From the IMG/VR virus record IMGVR_UViG_3300005340_000007, positions 1 through 62,631 of that record: a DNA stretch of 62,631 nucleotides, one strand, 5' to 3'. Position numbers and translations under genes: made by a program. The stretch comes from a virus. Below are positions 24,242 to 32,053 of this stretch, piece after piece. Every line of letters starts with the position of its first letter. The stretch's first letter is position 1. The notes under the pieces were generated by a model. That model worked only from the letters and a program-made list of their open reading frames with translations. It ran no database searches and had not been told where the DNA came from.

Positions 24242-24726
24242 TGGCTCTCGTGGTTCGGAACCTCCGCGAGTTCGAGCAGTTCCGCGCCAAGGTGGCCGAG
24301 GCGCCATACCTCCTCCCGGCTCTCGCCAAGCGCATCGGCGCGGCGTTCGTCAAGCAGGTCGCGGACGAGTTCAGGGAAAGCCGAGATCCCTACGGCAATG
24401 CGTGGGCGCCGGTGGTGCGCGATCGTCTCAAGGACCGGCGCGCCCGCGCGCGGAGGATCAAGCAGGGCAAGGCACCCAAGGCCGACAAGCCGCTCATCGA
24501 CACCGGCCGGCTGCGGGCGTCGGTTGTCGCGCGCACCGACGGTGAAACGGTCCGCATCGCCTTGCCGGTCGAGTACGCGTCGTACCACCAGTACGGCACG
24601 CGTGCCATCAAGCGAAGGCAGATCCTGCCCGAGAGCGACACGGGTGGCCTTGGCCCCAGGTGGTCGGCCGCGGCCAGCAAAGAGGCGGTCGCGGTTCTCA
24701 ACGAGCACTTCGCGAAGGGCGGGTGA
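24241..24726 (+). CDS. Virion morphogenesis protein, Mu gpG-like (tail completion)
   Basis: A 161-residue protein of the phage virion morphogenesis family: RIGAAFVKQVADEFRESRDPYGNAWAPV, PLIDTGRLRASV, and VEYASYHQYGTRAIKRRQILP. It joins heads and tails or completes the tail. One-base overlap with the gp36-like gene and a GTGA overlap with the next. Confidence 0.9.
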   Translation: MALVVRNLREFEQFRAKVAEAPYLLPALAKRIGAAFVKQVADEFRESRDPYGNAWAPVVRDRLKDRRARARRIKQGKAPKADKPLIDTGRLRASVVARTDGETVRIALPVEYASYHQYGTRAIKRRQILPESDTGGLGPRWSAAASKEAVAVLNEHFAKGG

Positions 24727-25193
24727 TCGTGTCGCTCCAGGAGATCTTCGACCGCTTCAAGGCACCGGGCTCCGACTGGCTTCCTGATGATGTTCCCTTG
24801 ATCGGCCCCGACGATGCCCAGGACACGGGCCGGGCTCCGCGGATCACCTGGACCCCTGCGGAAGCCGTGCACACCGCGCCTCGCCGGCTGGGCGGCGGCC
24901 CGGGCGACGACGGCGAGATCATGCAGCGCCAGTGGTCGATCAAGGTCGAGGTCTGGGGCATCGACCTCACCGCCACCGAGAAGCTGACCGATCAGTTCCT
25001 GGCGAGCGCACACGAGTTGCTCTCGGCGGCTGGATACAAAGGCGGCCGCGAGATCTGGAACCCGGGCGGGCGCACGGCCAGCGGATCGCTCTGCGTGATC
25101 GTCTTTCAGCTCCAGACGCCCGTGCGGCGCATGCCGAAGCCCGCGCGCCCGGTCACCCAGATCAACGCGACCCCCACGCTGGTCACGTCGTAG
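24723..25193 (+). CDS. Putative tail terminator (Mu gp37 position)
   Basis: GTG 24723 overlaps the previous stop and gives 156 residues. A small alpha/beta protein with RQWSIKVEVWGIDLTATEKLTDQFLASAHELLSAAG and GSLCVIVFQLQTPVRR, typical in shape of tail-terminator proteins that cap the tail tube. No direct family match by eye; the call rests on position before the sheath and on secondary-structure pattern. Confidence 0.6.
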   Translation: MIVSLQEIFDRFKAPGSDWLPDDVPLIGPDDAQDTGRAPRITWTPAEAVHTAPRRLGGGPGDDGEIMQRQWSIKVEVWGIDLTATEKLTDQFLASAHELLSAAGYKGGREIWNPGGRTASGSLCVIVFQLQTPVRRMPKPARPVTQINATPTLVTS

Positions 25194-25215
25194 CCCTTCG
25201 AAGAGAGGACCTCCC

Positions 25216-25491
25216 ATGTCAAAGAACGATTGGAACGAAGCGCCCACGCCCCCGCCCGTGCCGGCCGAGGCGCCCGCCGAGACCAGCACGGTCTCGGCTT
25301 GGGGCGAGTCGAAGGGTTTTCTGCCGCAGTGGCTGGGCGGCAGCGGGCCGGGCGGGGAGCGTCGGCTCAACCCGGAATACTGGAAGCTCGCCGCAGCGGT
25401 GGCATTCAAGAAGTGGGAACTGACGGAGCAGGTGTCCGAGGCGGACTTCGACGCCGCCGTCTCCGAAGTCCAGCAACACGTGCATCGCTGA
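25216..25491 (+). CDS. Hypothetical protein, 91 aa, ahead of the sheath
   Basis: ATG 25216 follows agagagg. A Pro-rich N-terminus precedes SAWGESKGFLPQWLGG, LNPEYWKLAAAVAFKKWELTEQVSEADFDAAV. It occupies the place of the short Mu gp38-type gene before the sheath, but no similarity is visible. Probably a tail component. Confidence 0.55.
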   Translation: MSKNDWNEAPTPPPVPAEAPAETSTVSAWGESKGFLPQWLGGSGPGGERRLNPEYWKLAAAVAFKKWELTEQVSEADFDAAVSEVQQHVHR

Positions 25492-25502
25492 AGGGGTGAC
25501 GG

Positions 25503-27194
25503 ATGAGCCTTCCAAATGTCGAGATGACCATCCGCGATCCCGGTCTCGGGATCGTCGCCGCGAGCGCCGGCAAGATCCAGGTCAAGGCGGGGCCGACCCA
25601 GAGGGGCACCGTCAACACCCGGATGTCAGCCGGCTCGGTGAATGCCGCGCGGGCTGCGATCGGCTCCGGGCCAGTGCTCGAGGCCGCGGCGCAGGTGCTG
25701 TCGGTCGCCGGCGGGCCGGTCTACCTCGTCCCGCTGCTGGTCACCTCGCTGGGAAGCGTGACGGGCGCGTTCACGCTGTCCGGCTCGGGCACCGGGACCG
25801 TGACGGGCTCGAAGGGCCCCGAGCAGATCGTCAAGGTGAAGATCATCCTCGGCGGCACGCTGACCACTGCGACCTTCCAGGTGGCCGTGGGGTCGGGCGC
25901 CTACGGCTCGACCGTCACCACCGGCGCGGGGCCCTTCACGTACCAGCCGCCCGCCCAGCAGTTCACGAACGTGATCTTCTCGGCCGGCACCTACGTGGCC
26001 AACGACGTCTACACCATCAACCTCGATGGCACCGTCACCCGCGTGGGATCGGGGACCGCGACCCTGCTCGACACCAGCACCCACAGCCCGGTCGACGCCT
26101 ACGACATCAGGGTGCAGATCATGACCGCCGGTGGCCTCGGCGCGGGCGCGTTCCGCTACTCGCTCGACGGCGGCAACAACTGGGGGGGATCGATCGGGAT
26201 CCCGTCCGGCGGCAAATACGTGCTGCCCGAGACCGGGGTGGTGTTGACCTTCGCGGGAACCTTCACGGTCGACGACGTCTACACCGGTGTGACGACCCCG
26301 CCGGGCTTCTCCAACAGCGACCTGACCACTGCGCTGGTGGCCCTGCGCGCCGACGCCGCGGCCTGGGGCTTCGTCCACGTGGTGGGCACCCCATCGAGCG
26401 CGGCCAACGCGGTCACCCTGGCGGGCGTGGTCGGCGTCCAGATGACCGCGGCTGAGGCGGAGTTCCGCTACGTCTTCGGCCTGGTCGAGTGCCCGCAGAG
26501 CGAGAGCGACGCCACCATCTCGGCCGCCGCCGCGTCCTACACGGACGCCCGCATCGGCATCGTGGTGGGGGATGTCGATCTCATCTCGCCGCTCAACGGC
26601 CGGAAGCAAAGGCGAAACCTGGCATGGGCGTATGCCGCGCGCCTGTCGGCCATCAAGCTGTCGAGCCACCCCGGCCAGGCCTCGGCCGAGAACAACGGAG
26701 GGCCGCTCAAGAACGTGGCGGCTCTCTACCGCGACGAGCGGGCGACCCCGGGCCTGGACGCGGCCCGGTTCGTCACGGCCGGCAACGTGGTGGGCGAGGG
26801 GTACTTCATCACCCGCGGCAAGATGATGGCCTCGACGAGCTCGGACTATCAGCAGGTCATGGCCCGTCGGGTGATGGATCGCGCGATGACCGTCGCGAGG
26901 TCGGGCTTCTTCCAGTACGTCAACAAGGACGTCCGCATCGATCGGACCACCGGTCACATCGACGAGCGCGACGCCCAGGGGATCGAGGCCAACGTCAACG
27001 CCAAGCTCGAGGCGGCTCTCATCTCCGAGGACGAGGCCTCATCGGTGGCGACTGTCGTCTCGCGCGACGACAACCTGCTGTCCACGTCGATCCTCAACGC
27101 CGAAGTGGAGGTCACCCCCAAGGGGTACTCCGAGACCATCCGGGTGGGCATCGGCTTTCGCAACCCAGCCCTGCAGACGGCGGCCGCGGCGTAG
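25503..27194 (+). CDS. Contractile tail sheath protein (DUF2586-like)
   Basis: A 563-residue sheath protein. The C-terminal half has sheath features: LVALRADAAAWGFVHVVG, RYVFGLVECP, ARIGIVVGDVDLISPLNGRKQRRNLAWAYAARLS, VAALYRDERATPGLDAARFVTAG, GYFITRGKMMA, and VMARRVMDRAMTVARSGFFQYVNKDVR. The N-terminal half holds two similar beta-rich modules (about residues 110-180 and 198-265) that are probably surface domains. It makes this a myovirus. Confidence 0.88.
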   Translation: MSLPNVEMTIRDPGLGIVAASAGKIQVKAGPTQRGTVNTRMSAGSVNAARAAIGSGPVLEAAAQVLSVAGGPVYLVPLLVTSLGSVTGAFTLSGSGTGTVTGSKGPEQIVKVKIILGGTLTTATFQVAVGSGAYGSTVTTGAGPFTYQPPAQQFTNVIFSAGTYVANDVYTINLDGTVTRVGSGTATLLDTSTHSPVDAYDIRVQIMTAGGLGAGAFRYSLDGGNNWGGSIGIPSGGKYVLPETGVVLTFAGTFTVDDVYTGVTTPPGFSNSDLTTALVALRADAAAWGFVHVVGTPSSAANAVTLAGVVGVQMTAAEAEFRYVFGLVECPQSESDATISAAAASYTDARIGIVVGDVDLISPLNGRKQRRNLAWAYAARLSAIKLSSHPGQASAENNGGPLKNVAALYRDERATPGLDAARFVTAGNVVGEGYFITRGKMMASTSSDYQQVMARRVMDRAMTVARSGFFQYVNKDVRIDRTTGHIDERDAQGIEANVNAKLEAALISEDEASSVATVVSRDDNLLSTSILNAEVEVTPKGYSETIRVGIGFRNPALQTAAAA

Positions 27195-27224
27195 TCGCCG
27201 AGGGCAAAGGAAGGAACCACTGCC

Positions 27225-27689
27225 ATGCCTCCCACGTATCCCGACGTCAACGGAAACCGCACTGCCTACTGCTCGATCGAGCTGGGCATCAACGGCAACA
27301 TCACCAAGGGCGTCAAGGCGATCAACTACAAGGAGATGCACGAGATCCCCAAGATGCGGGGGACCAGCGCCAAACCCCAGGGGCGCGGCCGCGGCACCGT
27401 CGACTTCGAAGGGGACATCGAATTCTACCAAGGCGACTGGAAGGCGCTGCTGTTCCTCCTGACCCGCGGCGGAACCATCGGGTTCGCGGAGCTCGGCCAC
27501 TCGTTGACGATCTCCTACGCCGAGCTGCTGTCGCCGGCGGACACGGTGACGGACCGCCTGGTCTCGGTGCGCCTGCACTCGCCGGAGGTCAGCCAGAGCG
27601 AGGGCGGCGATCTCTCGACGGTGAAGGTCGCCCTGTCCATCATGGACATCATCTGGTGCAACACGTTCAAGGGGCTCCGCACCCTCTGA
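27225..27689 (+). CDS. Tail tube protein
   Basis: A 154-residue protein directly after the sheath. CSIELGINGNITKGVKAINYKE, GRGTVDFEGDIEFYQGDWKALLFLL and DRLVSVRLHSPEVSQSEGGDLSTVKVALSIMDIIW fit the beta-barrel tube proteins of myoviruses. It should form the inner tube surrounded by the sheath. Confidence 0.82.
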   Translation: MPPTYPDVNGNRTAYCSIELGINGNITKGVKAINYKEMHEIPKMRGTSAKPQGRGRGTVDFEGDIEFYQGDWKALLFLLTRGGTIGFAELGHSLTISYAELLSPADTVTDRLVSVRLHSPEVSQSEGGDLSTVKVALSIMDIIWCNTFKGLRTL

Positions 27690-27730
27690 AAAGTCCCGGG
27701 GCCCGCTGATGCTGCAGCAATCATCCCGGC

Positions 27731-28045
27731 ATGCCCATTGACGAAAACGACCTCGCGAAACTCCGCGCCGAGCACGGCGAGATCTCTCACCTCGAGACGA
27801 AGTGGGGCGACACCGTGGTCTTCCGGGTCGCGACGCCGGAGGAATACACGCGATGGCAGGTCGAGGCGGCGGACGCGCAGACGCGCCCCAGCGCCAACCG
27901 CACGCTGGTCACTGCCTGCTGCGTCTACCCTGAGCGAGCTCGGCTCGAAGCGATCCTGCGGGCCAAGCCCGCGTTGCTCGTCAGGTTCGGCGACCGCCTC
28001 ATCGAGCTGTGCGGTGCTGAGGAAGACGCCGTCCGAAAAAAATAG
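27731..28045 (+). CDS. Tail assembly chaperone, short (0-frame) form
   Basis: A 104-residue protein between tube and tape measure, the position of lambda gpG-type chaperones. EYTRWQVEAADAQTRPSANRTLVTACCVYPER and ALLVRFGDRLIELCGA resemble such chaperones. It ends with CGA AAA AAA TAG, a slippery run immediately before the stop. Confidence 0.8.
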   Translation: MPIDENDLAKLRAEHGEISHLETKWGDTVVFRVATPEEYTRWQVEAADAQTRPSANRTLVTACCVYPERARLEAILRAKPALLVRFGDRLIELCGAEEDAVRKK

Positions 28046-28239
28046 TCCGCGCTTCCGAGAGGGCGTCTCGCGATCTCTTGGAGGGGGCGCATGCGATTGC
28101 GGCCCTGTTGCGCGGTGACACGAGCGAGCGGGCGATGGCGGGGGCCGTCTTGATCGCAGACGGCCTGCGCTGCGCCCGGGTCCTTGCGGGCTTCGTCGAA
28201 GGCATGGGGAAGCGGAAAGGAGGCAGGCGACATGGCTGA
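27731..28239 (+). CDS. Tail assembly chaperone, -1 frameshift (gpGT-like) form
   Basis: A -1 slip on the seven A at 28036-28042 continues translation as ATA GTC CGC and on to TGA at 28237-28239, adding 65 residues (SERASRDLLEGAHAIAALLR, MAGAVLIADGLRCARVLAGF) for a 169-residue fusion. The extension has no good start of its own and overlaps the tape-measure ATG by 8 bases. It mirrors gpG/gpGT of lambda and gp41/gp42-type genes of Mu-like phages. Confidence 0.75.
28036..28070 (+). promoter_or_regulatory. Programmed -1 frameshift site: A AAA AAA, stop and hairpin
   Basis: The heptamer A AAA AAA fits X XXY YYZ in the 0 frame, with TAG at 28043. Thirteen bases downstream CGAGA (28056-28060) and TCTCG (28066-28070) can form a small hairpin. 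Confidence 0.75.
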
Positions 28240-29962
28240 TGCTGGCGGCGTCGAGTTCCACATGGAGCTGTCGGCCAAGCTCGACGAGGCCGCCAAGCTC
28301 GTCCGCGAGATGAGCAAGGTCGAGGCCGAAGCCGCAAAGCTCGACAAGGCCCTCCGCAACGCCGGCAAGAGCACGACCCTGCTGGCGGACATCACCGGCA
28401 AGGCGGGCGGCTCCTTCAAGGCTGTGGGCGGCGACATGCTTGGCCACCTCACGGCCTTGGCCACGTTCGAGGGCCTCAAGCGCCTGGGAGAAGGCTTCTT
28501 CGATCTAGGCAAGGAGGCCCTTCAGGCAGCAGGTGAAGCCGAACGGACGCGCCGCTCGTTCGAGATCCTGCTTGGCGACGAGCCGGCCGACCAACTGCTG
28601 GGGTTCATGGACCGACTGGCGGAGAAGACGGAGTTCACCGACGGGGCCCTCAAAGGGTTCGCCGGAGCCCTGGTCAAGGCCGGCATCTCGGGGGAGCGCC
28701 TCGAGCGTGCCATGGCCGCGACCATCGATCTGGCGGCGATGACGCCCGACAAGATGGCCGGCGCTGCCAACGCCGTTGGGCTCATCTCGAAGATCCAGCT
28801 CAAGGGCGGGATCTCCGAGCGGGAGCTGGTGGGCGCGGGCATCAGTGGCGAGAAGTTCTTCAAGCGGGTGGCGGAGGAGACCGGCATCGGCATCAAGGAC
28901 GTCGAGAAGAAGATCGGGGAGGGCAAGGTCAAGGCCAACGTCCTGATCGAGGCGCTCTACTCGCAGATCGCCGAGAAGACCGGCAAGCCCCTCGGCGGCG
29001 CCGGCATCGCGATGTCGCAGACGTTCCTGGCCCAGTTGGAGAAGACCAAGGACATCGTCCCCAACCTGTTCGAGGAGCTGGAAAAGAGCGGCGGGTTCAC
29101 GGAGGTCACCAAGGGGCTCAACCGCCTGGTGACCGGCCTGTCCCCCGACTCGCCCGCGGGGGGGCGGATCATCCGGGGACTCGAGGGGATGATCGACCAC
29201 TTCGGCAAGCTGGTGTCAGAGATCGACTTCGATGCGTGGTCCAAGCGCCTGGTCACCGCGATCGAGATCTTCACCGTCCTGGTGGACGTGGGCGCCAAGG
29301 TGGGCGGCGAGCTCGGGATGCTCTTCGGAAAGTTCACTGCGTTCGGCGAGGCGCTGGGCGAGAGCCTTTACGAGACGACCCAGTTGGTCGGCGACTTCTT
29401 CAACGCCGCCTACGAGATCGGGACCGCGGTCTGGGAGGGCCTCCAGAACGGCATCGTCAAAGGGATCACGTTCGTGGTCGACGCCGTCGAGGGCATGGGG
29501 ACCGCGGTGGCGGACAAGCTGAAGGCGGTACTGGGGATCCATTCGCCTTCCAGCGTCTTCGCCGACTTCGGCATGATGACGTCGCGCGGGTTCGAACTCG
29601 GCATCGAGCGGGCGCTTCCCAGCGTGGCGGACACGGTGGCGGCCGCCTTCGGGCCGCGCATGCTGCTGCCTGCTATCGGCGGCGCCGCCGCCGGTCGCGA
29701 GATGGCGGGCCCCGCGCTGGCGGGCGTGGCGGCCGGCCCTGGCGCGCAGCCTGTCCTGGCGGGGGCGTTCCTGGGCGCCTACGAGCCGCCGCCGGCGCGG
29801 GGCGGCGGGCCGCGCATCGAGGCCAGCATCACGATCAACATCGGTGCGCCGGCCGGCAACGAGGCTGCCGCGCGCGAGCAGGCTGACGAGGTGGCGTTCT
29901 CGGTACGCCGTGCGATCGAGAGCCTTTACGAGGAATGGGCGGCCGAGGGGGGAGCGGTCTGA
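28232..29962 (+). CDS. Tape measure protein
   Basis: ATG 28232 has a strong site (aaaggagg) and gives 576 residues. Coiled-coil N-terminus (ELSAKLDEAAKLVREMSKVEAEAAKLDKAL), a tape-measure core (RRSFEILLGDEPADQLLGFMDRLAEKTEFTDGALKG), hydrophobic segments in the middle, and the typical HSPSSVFADFGMMTSRGFELGI near residue 430. It sets tail length; at 576 residues it predicts a rather short tail. The chaperone frameshift extension overlaps its start. Confidence 0.9.
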   Translation: MADAGGVEFHMELSAKLDEAAKLVREMSKVEAEAAKLDKALRNAGKSTTLLADITGKAGGSFKAVGGDMLGHLTALATFEGLKRLGEGFFDLGKEALQAAGEAERTRRSFEILLGDEPADQLLGFMDRLAEKTEFTDGALKGFAGALVKAGISGERLERAMAATIDLAAMTPDKMAGAANAVGLISKIQLKGGISERELVGAGISGEKFFKRVAEETGIGIKDVEKKIGEGKVKANVLIEALYSQIAEKTGKPLGGAGIAMSQTFLAQLEKTKDIVPNLFEELEKSGGFTEVTKGLNRLVTGLSPDSPAGGRIIRGLEGMIDHFGKLVSEIDFDAWSKRLVTAIEIFTVLVDVGAKVGGELGMLFGKFTAFGEALGESLYETTQLVGDFFNAAYEIGTAVWEGLQNGIVKGITFVVDAVEGMGTAVADKLKAVLGIHSPSSVFADFGMMTSRGFELGIERALPSVADTVAAAFGPRMLLPAIGGAAAGREMAGPALAGVAAGPGAQPVLAGAFLGAYEPPPARGGGPRIEASITINIGAPAGNEAAAREQADEVAFSVRRAIESLYEEWAAEGGAV

Positions 29963-30618
29963 TGGCGGTCAACCCCATCCTCGTCGGCATCGTCGCCGCC
30001 CCCGGCGTGCCCTTCTGGGACTCAGCGGGCGATGGCCTCGATGGGTACGAGGGCCCCGACTACGCCACGAACGCGTGGGATCTCGCCACCTTCAACGGCT
30101 TCAAGGTCCCCGGGATCACGCGGGTCAAGTGCGTGCCCAAGAAGAAGATCGACATCCCGAAGTCGACTGGGAGGGACGGCGGCCCGACCACGGATCGGGG
30201 GCACGAGGCGGCGCGCCTCGACATCACCATCAGCGTCTGGACGCCCTCGCAGTGGCAGAAGCTCCAGGTCTTGCTGCGCGCGATCTGGCGGCCGCCGGGC
30301 GCGCCCCTGGGCGCCCTCGACATGAAGGCGATCACGATCGAGCACCCGTCGTGCAGCAGCCCGCCCTGGAGCGTGTCCTCGATCCTGCTCGAGACCATGG
30401 AGTCGGTGGACTACACGCCGGCCAAGGGCGCGGTCCTTCGCATCAAAGCCGTCCAGTACATCCCGCCCAAGGCCGTCGACGTGAGCCGCAAGGCCTCCGG
30501 CTCTGGCCCGCCGCTGGCCAAGGAGATCACGCAGGCCCGCGGCTCGGCCCCTCCCAAGCCCTCCACCACCGACGCCGTGCCGGTCCTGCCGCCGGCGCCG
30601 AGCGGGGGCGGTACGTGA
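29962..30618 (+). CDS. Tail/baseplate protein of unknown type
   Basis: ATG 29962 overlaps the tape-measure stop; 218 residues. Beta-rich (ARLDITISVWTPSQWQKLQVLLRAIWRP, KAITIEHPSCSSPPWSV, GAVLRIKAVQYIPP) with a Pro-rich tail. It occupies the place where Mu has gp43 and other phages have LysM-type adaptor proteins between tube and hub, so a baseplate-adaptor role is likely. No direct match recognised. Confidence 0.65.
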   Translation: MAVNPILVGIVAAPGVPFWDSAGDGLDGYEGPDYATNAWDLATFNGFKVPGITRVKCVPKKKIDIPKSTGRDGGPTTDRGHEAARLDITISVWTPSQWQKLQVLLRAIWRPPGAPLGALDMKAITIEHPSCSSPPWSVSSILLETMESVDYTPAKGAVLRIKAVQYIPPKAVDVSRKASGSGPPLAKEITQARGSAPPKPSTTDAVPVLPPAPSGGGT

Positions 30619-30622
30619 CCCC

Positions 30623-31801
30623 ATGTCTGCGCTGACCCTCTCGGCCGCTGGCGCCGGCGCCGGCTTCGCGGTGGTGGGCGGGAAGGTCAACCTGCCCCGG
30701 ATCGGCGCTTGGACCGCCGACCTGGCGGTGGCCAACGACGCCGCGATGACCGGCAAGGTCGAGCTGCAACTGGCGGCCGGCCTCGTCCTCAAGGGCAGCG
30801 TCGCGCGCGGCTCGGTGCTCGAGAAGGTCTTCCACGCCCGGATCGTGGCCGGCGCCAACGGCCTGCGCTCGTTCGTGCGGCCCAAGCACTACACCGCCCC
30901 GACGCTGCGGGTGGTGCTCTCGGACGTGCTGGCCGACGTCGGCGAGGTCCTCTCGAGCACCGCAGACCGAGAGGTGCTCAACCGGCAGTTCGAGCACTGG
31001 ACCACGGCCGTCATGCCGGCGGCGCGCGCCATCAGATGCCTGCTCGAGCGCGCCGGATCGGGCATCTCATGGCGTCACCTGCCAGACGGCTCGGTCTGGG
31101 TGGGCAAGGAGACGTGGCCTGAGTCGACGGTCACGGACTTTGCCGAGTCGGGGGCCGTGCCCGAAAGCGCGGTCATCGATCTGAGCATGCTGGCGCCCGG
31201 GTTGCTGCCCGGCACAGCCATCGGGGGCCGTCGCATCGATCACCTCGAATACGAGCCCAAGGGAGCGAGCCTGCGGGCCACGGCGTGGCTCTTGCCTGAA
31301 AGTGGGTCCGCGTCCTCCGCTGGCCCGAATGTGGCCGGGATGATGCCAGCGCTCGATCGGCCGAAGGGCTCGCTCGCCGCCCTGTCCGGCGTCTGCCCGA
31401 CGCTCGACTATCAGCGCGTCTACCGCTGCAAGGTGCTCCGGCAGCACGCGAACCTGCGGCGCGTGGACGTCCAGCCCGACGATCCGCGGCTGCCGCCGAT
31501 GTCGAACATCCCCCTGCGCGTGGGCGTCCCTGGCCTCGATGTCACAATCACCGCCGGGCACCGGCTGTCGGTGGGCTGGGACGATGGGCAGCCGGATCTT
31601 CCGTTCGCCGCACTCTGGGAGCCAGGAACGCAGGGCACTACACCGGTCAAGGCGACGTTCAACGCCCAGGTCCTCGAGCTCGGCGGGCCGGTCACCCCCC
31701 TCAAGGACGGCGTGGTTACGGGGCAGGGCAACGATCCCTACACCGGAATGCCGTATTGGATGCTCGGCAGTTCGAGCACGGTCGTGGGGGCGAAGAAGTA
31801 A
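30623..31801 (+). CDS. Baseplate hub protein
   Basis: A 392-residue protein. The N-terminal two thirds resemble a gpD/gp44-like hub (LRVVLSDVLADVGEVLSS, RQFEHWTTAVMPAARAIRCLLERAGSGISWRHLPDGSVWVG). The C-terminus has an OB-like segment (VTITAGHRLSVGWDDGQPDLPFAALWE) as in spike-complex proteins. It may combine functions of Mu gp44 and gp45. The stop abuts the next ATG. Confidence 0.7.
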   Translation: MSALTLSAAGAGAGFAVVGGKVNLPRIGAWTADLAVANDAAMTGKVELQLAAGLVLKGSVARGSVLEKVFHARIVAGANGLRSFVRPKHYTAPTLRVVLSDVLADVGEVLSSTADREVLNRQFEHWTTAVMPAARAIRCLLERAGSGISWRHLPDGSVWVGKETWPESTVTDFAESGAVPESAVIDLSMLAPGLLPGTAIGGRRIDHLEYEPKGASLRATAWLLPESGSASSAGPNVAGMMPALDRPKGSLAALSGVCPTLDYQRVYRCKVLRQHANLRRVDVQPDDPRLPPMSNIPLRVGVPGLDVTITAGHRLSVGWDDGQPDLPFAALWEPGTQGTTPVKATFNAQVLELGGPVTPLKDGVVTGQGNDPYTGMPYWMLGSSSTVVGAKK

Positions 31802-32050
31802 ATGGCGTTCGTGGGCACCGGCGCCGTGGCGGCTCAAGCCCAGAAGACGGCGGGCGACGCCGTGAAGGCCACGTGGCTCGCCAAGCAGCGGGTGCTTTCG
31901 CCCGCCGACCAGGAGCAGATGATGCTCGAGGTGCGGGCCGCGGAGCTCAATGCGCTTTTCCTGCACCTCGCTGGAACCACGGTCGTGACGGGCGTGGCCA
32001 CGGTGACCAGCGCACCGGGCGCGGCGCCGGTGGTAGGAACGATCGCGTAG
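31802..32050 (+). CDS. Small tail-region protein, 82 aa
   Basis: ATG directly follows the hub stop. Ala-rich helices (AAQAQKTAGDAVKATWLAKQR, QEQMMLEVRAAELNALFLHLAG) then a Val/Thr/Gly tail. Probably a minor baseplate component; not recognised. Confidence 0.6.
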   Translation: MAFVGTGAVAAQAQKTAGDAVKATWLAKQRVLSPADQEQMMLEVRAAELNALFLHLAGTTVVTGVATVTSAPGAAPVVGTIA

Positions 32051-32053
32051 GCC

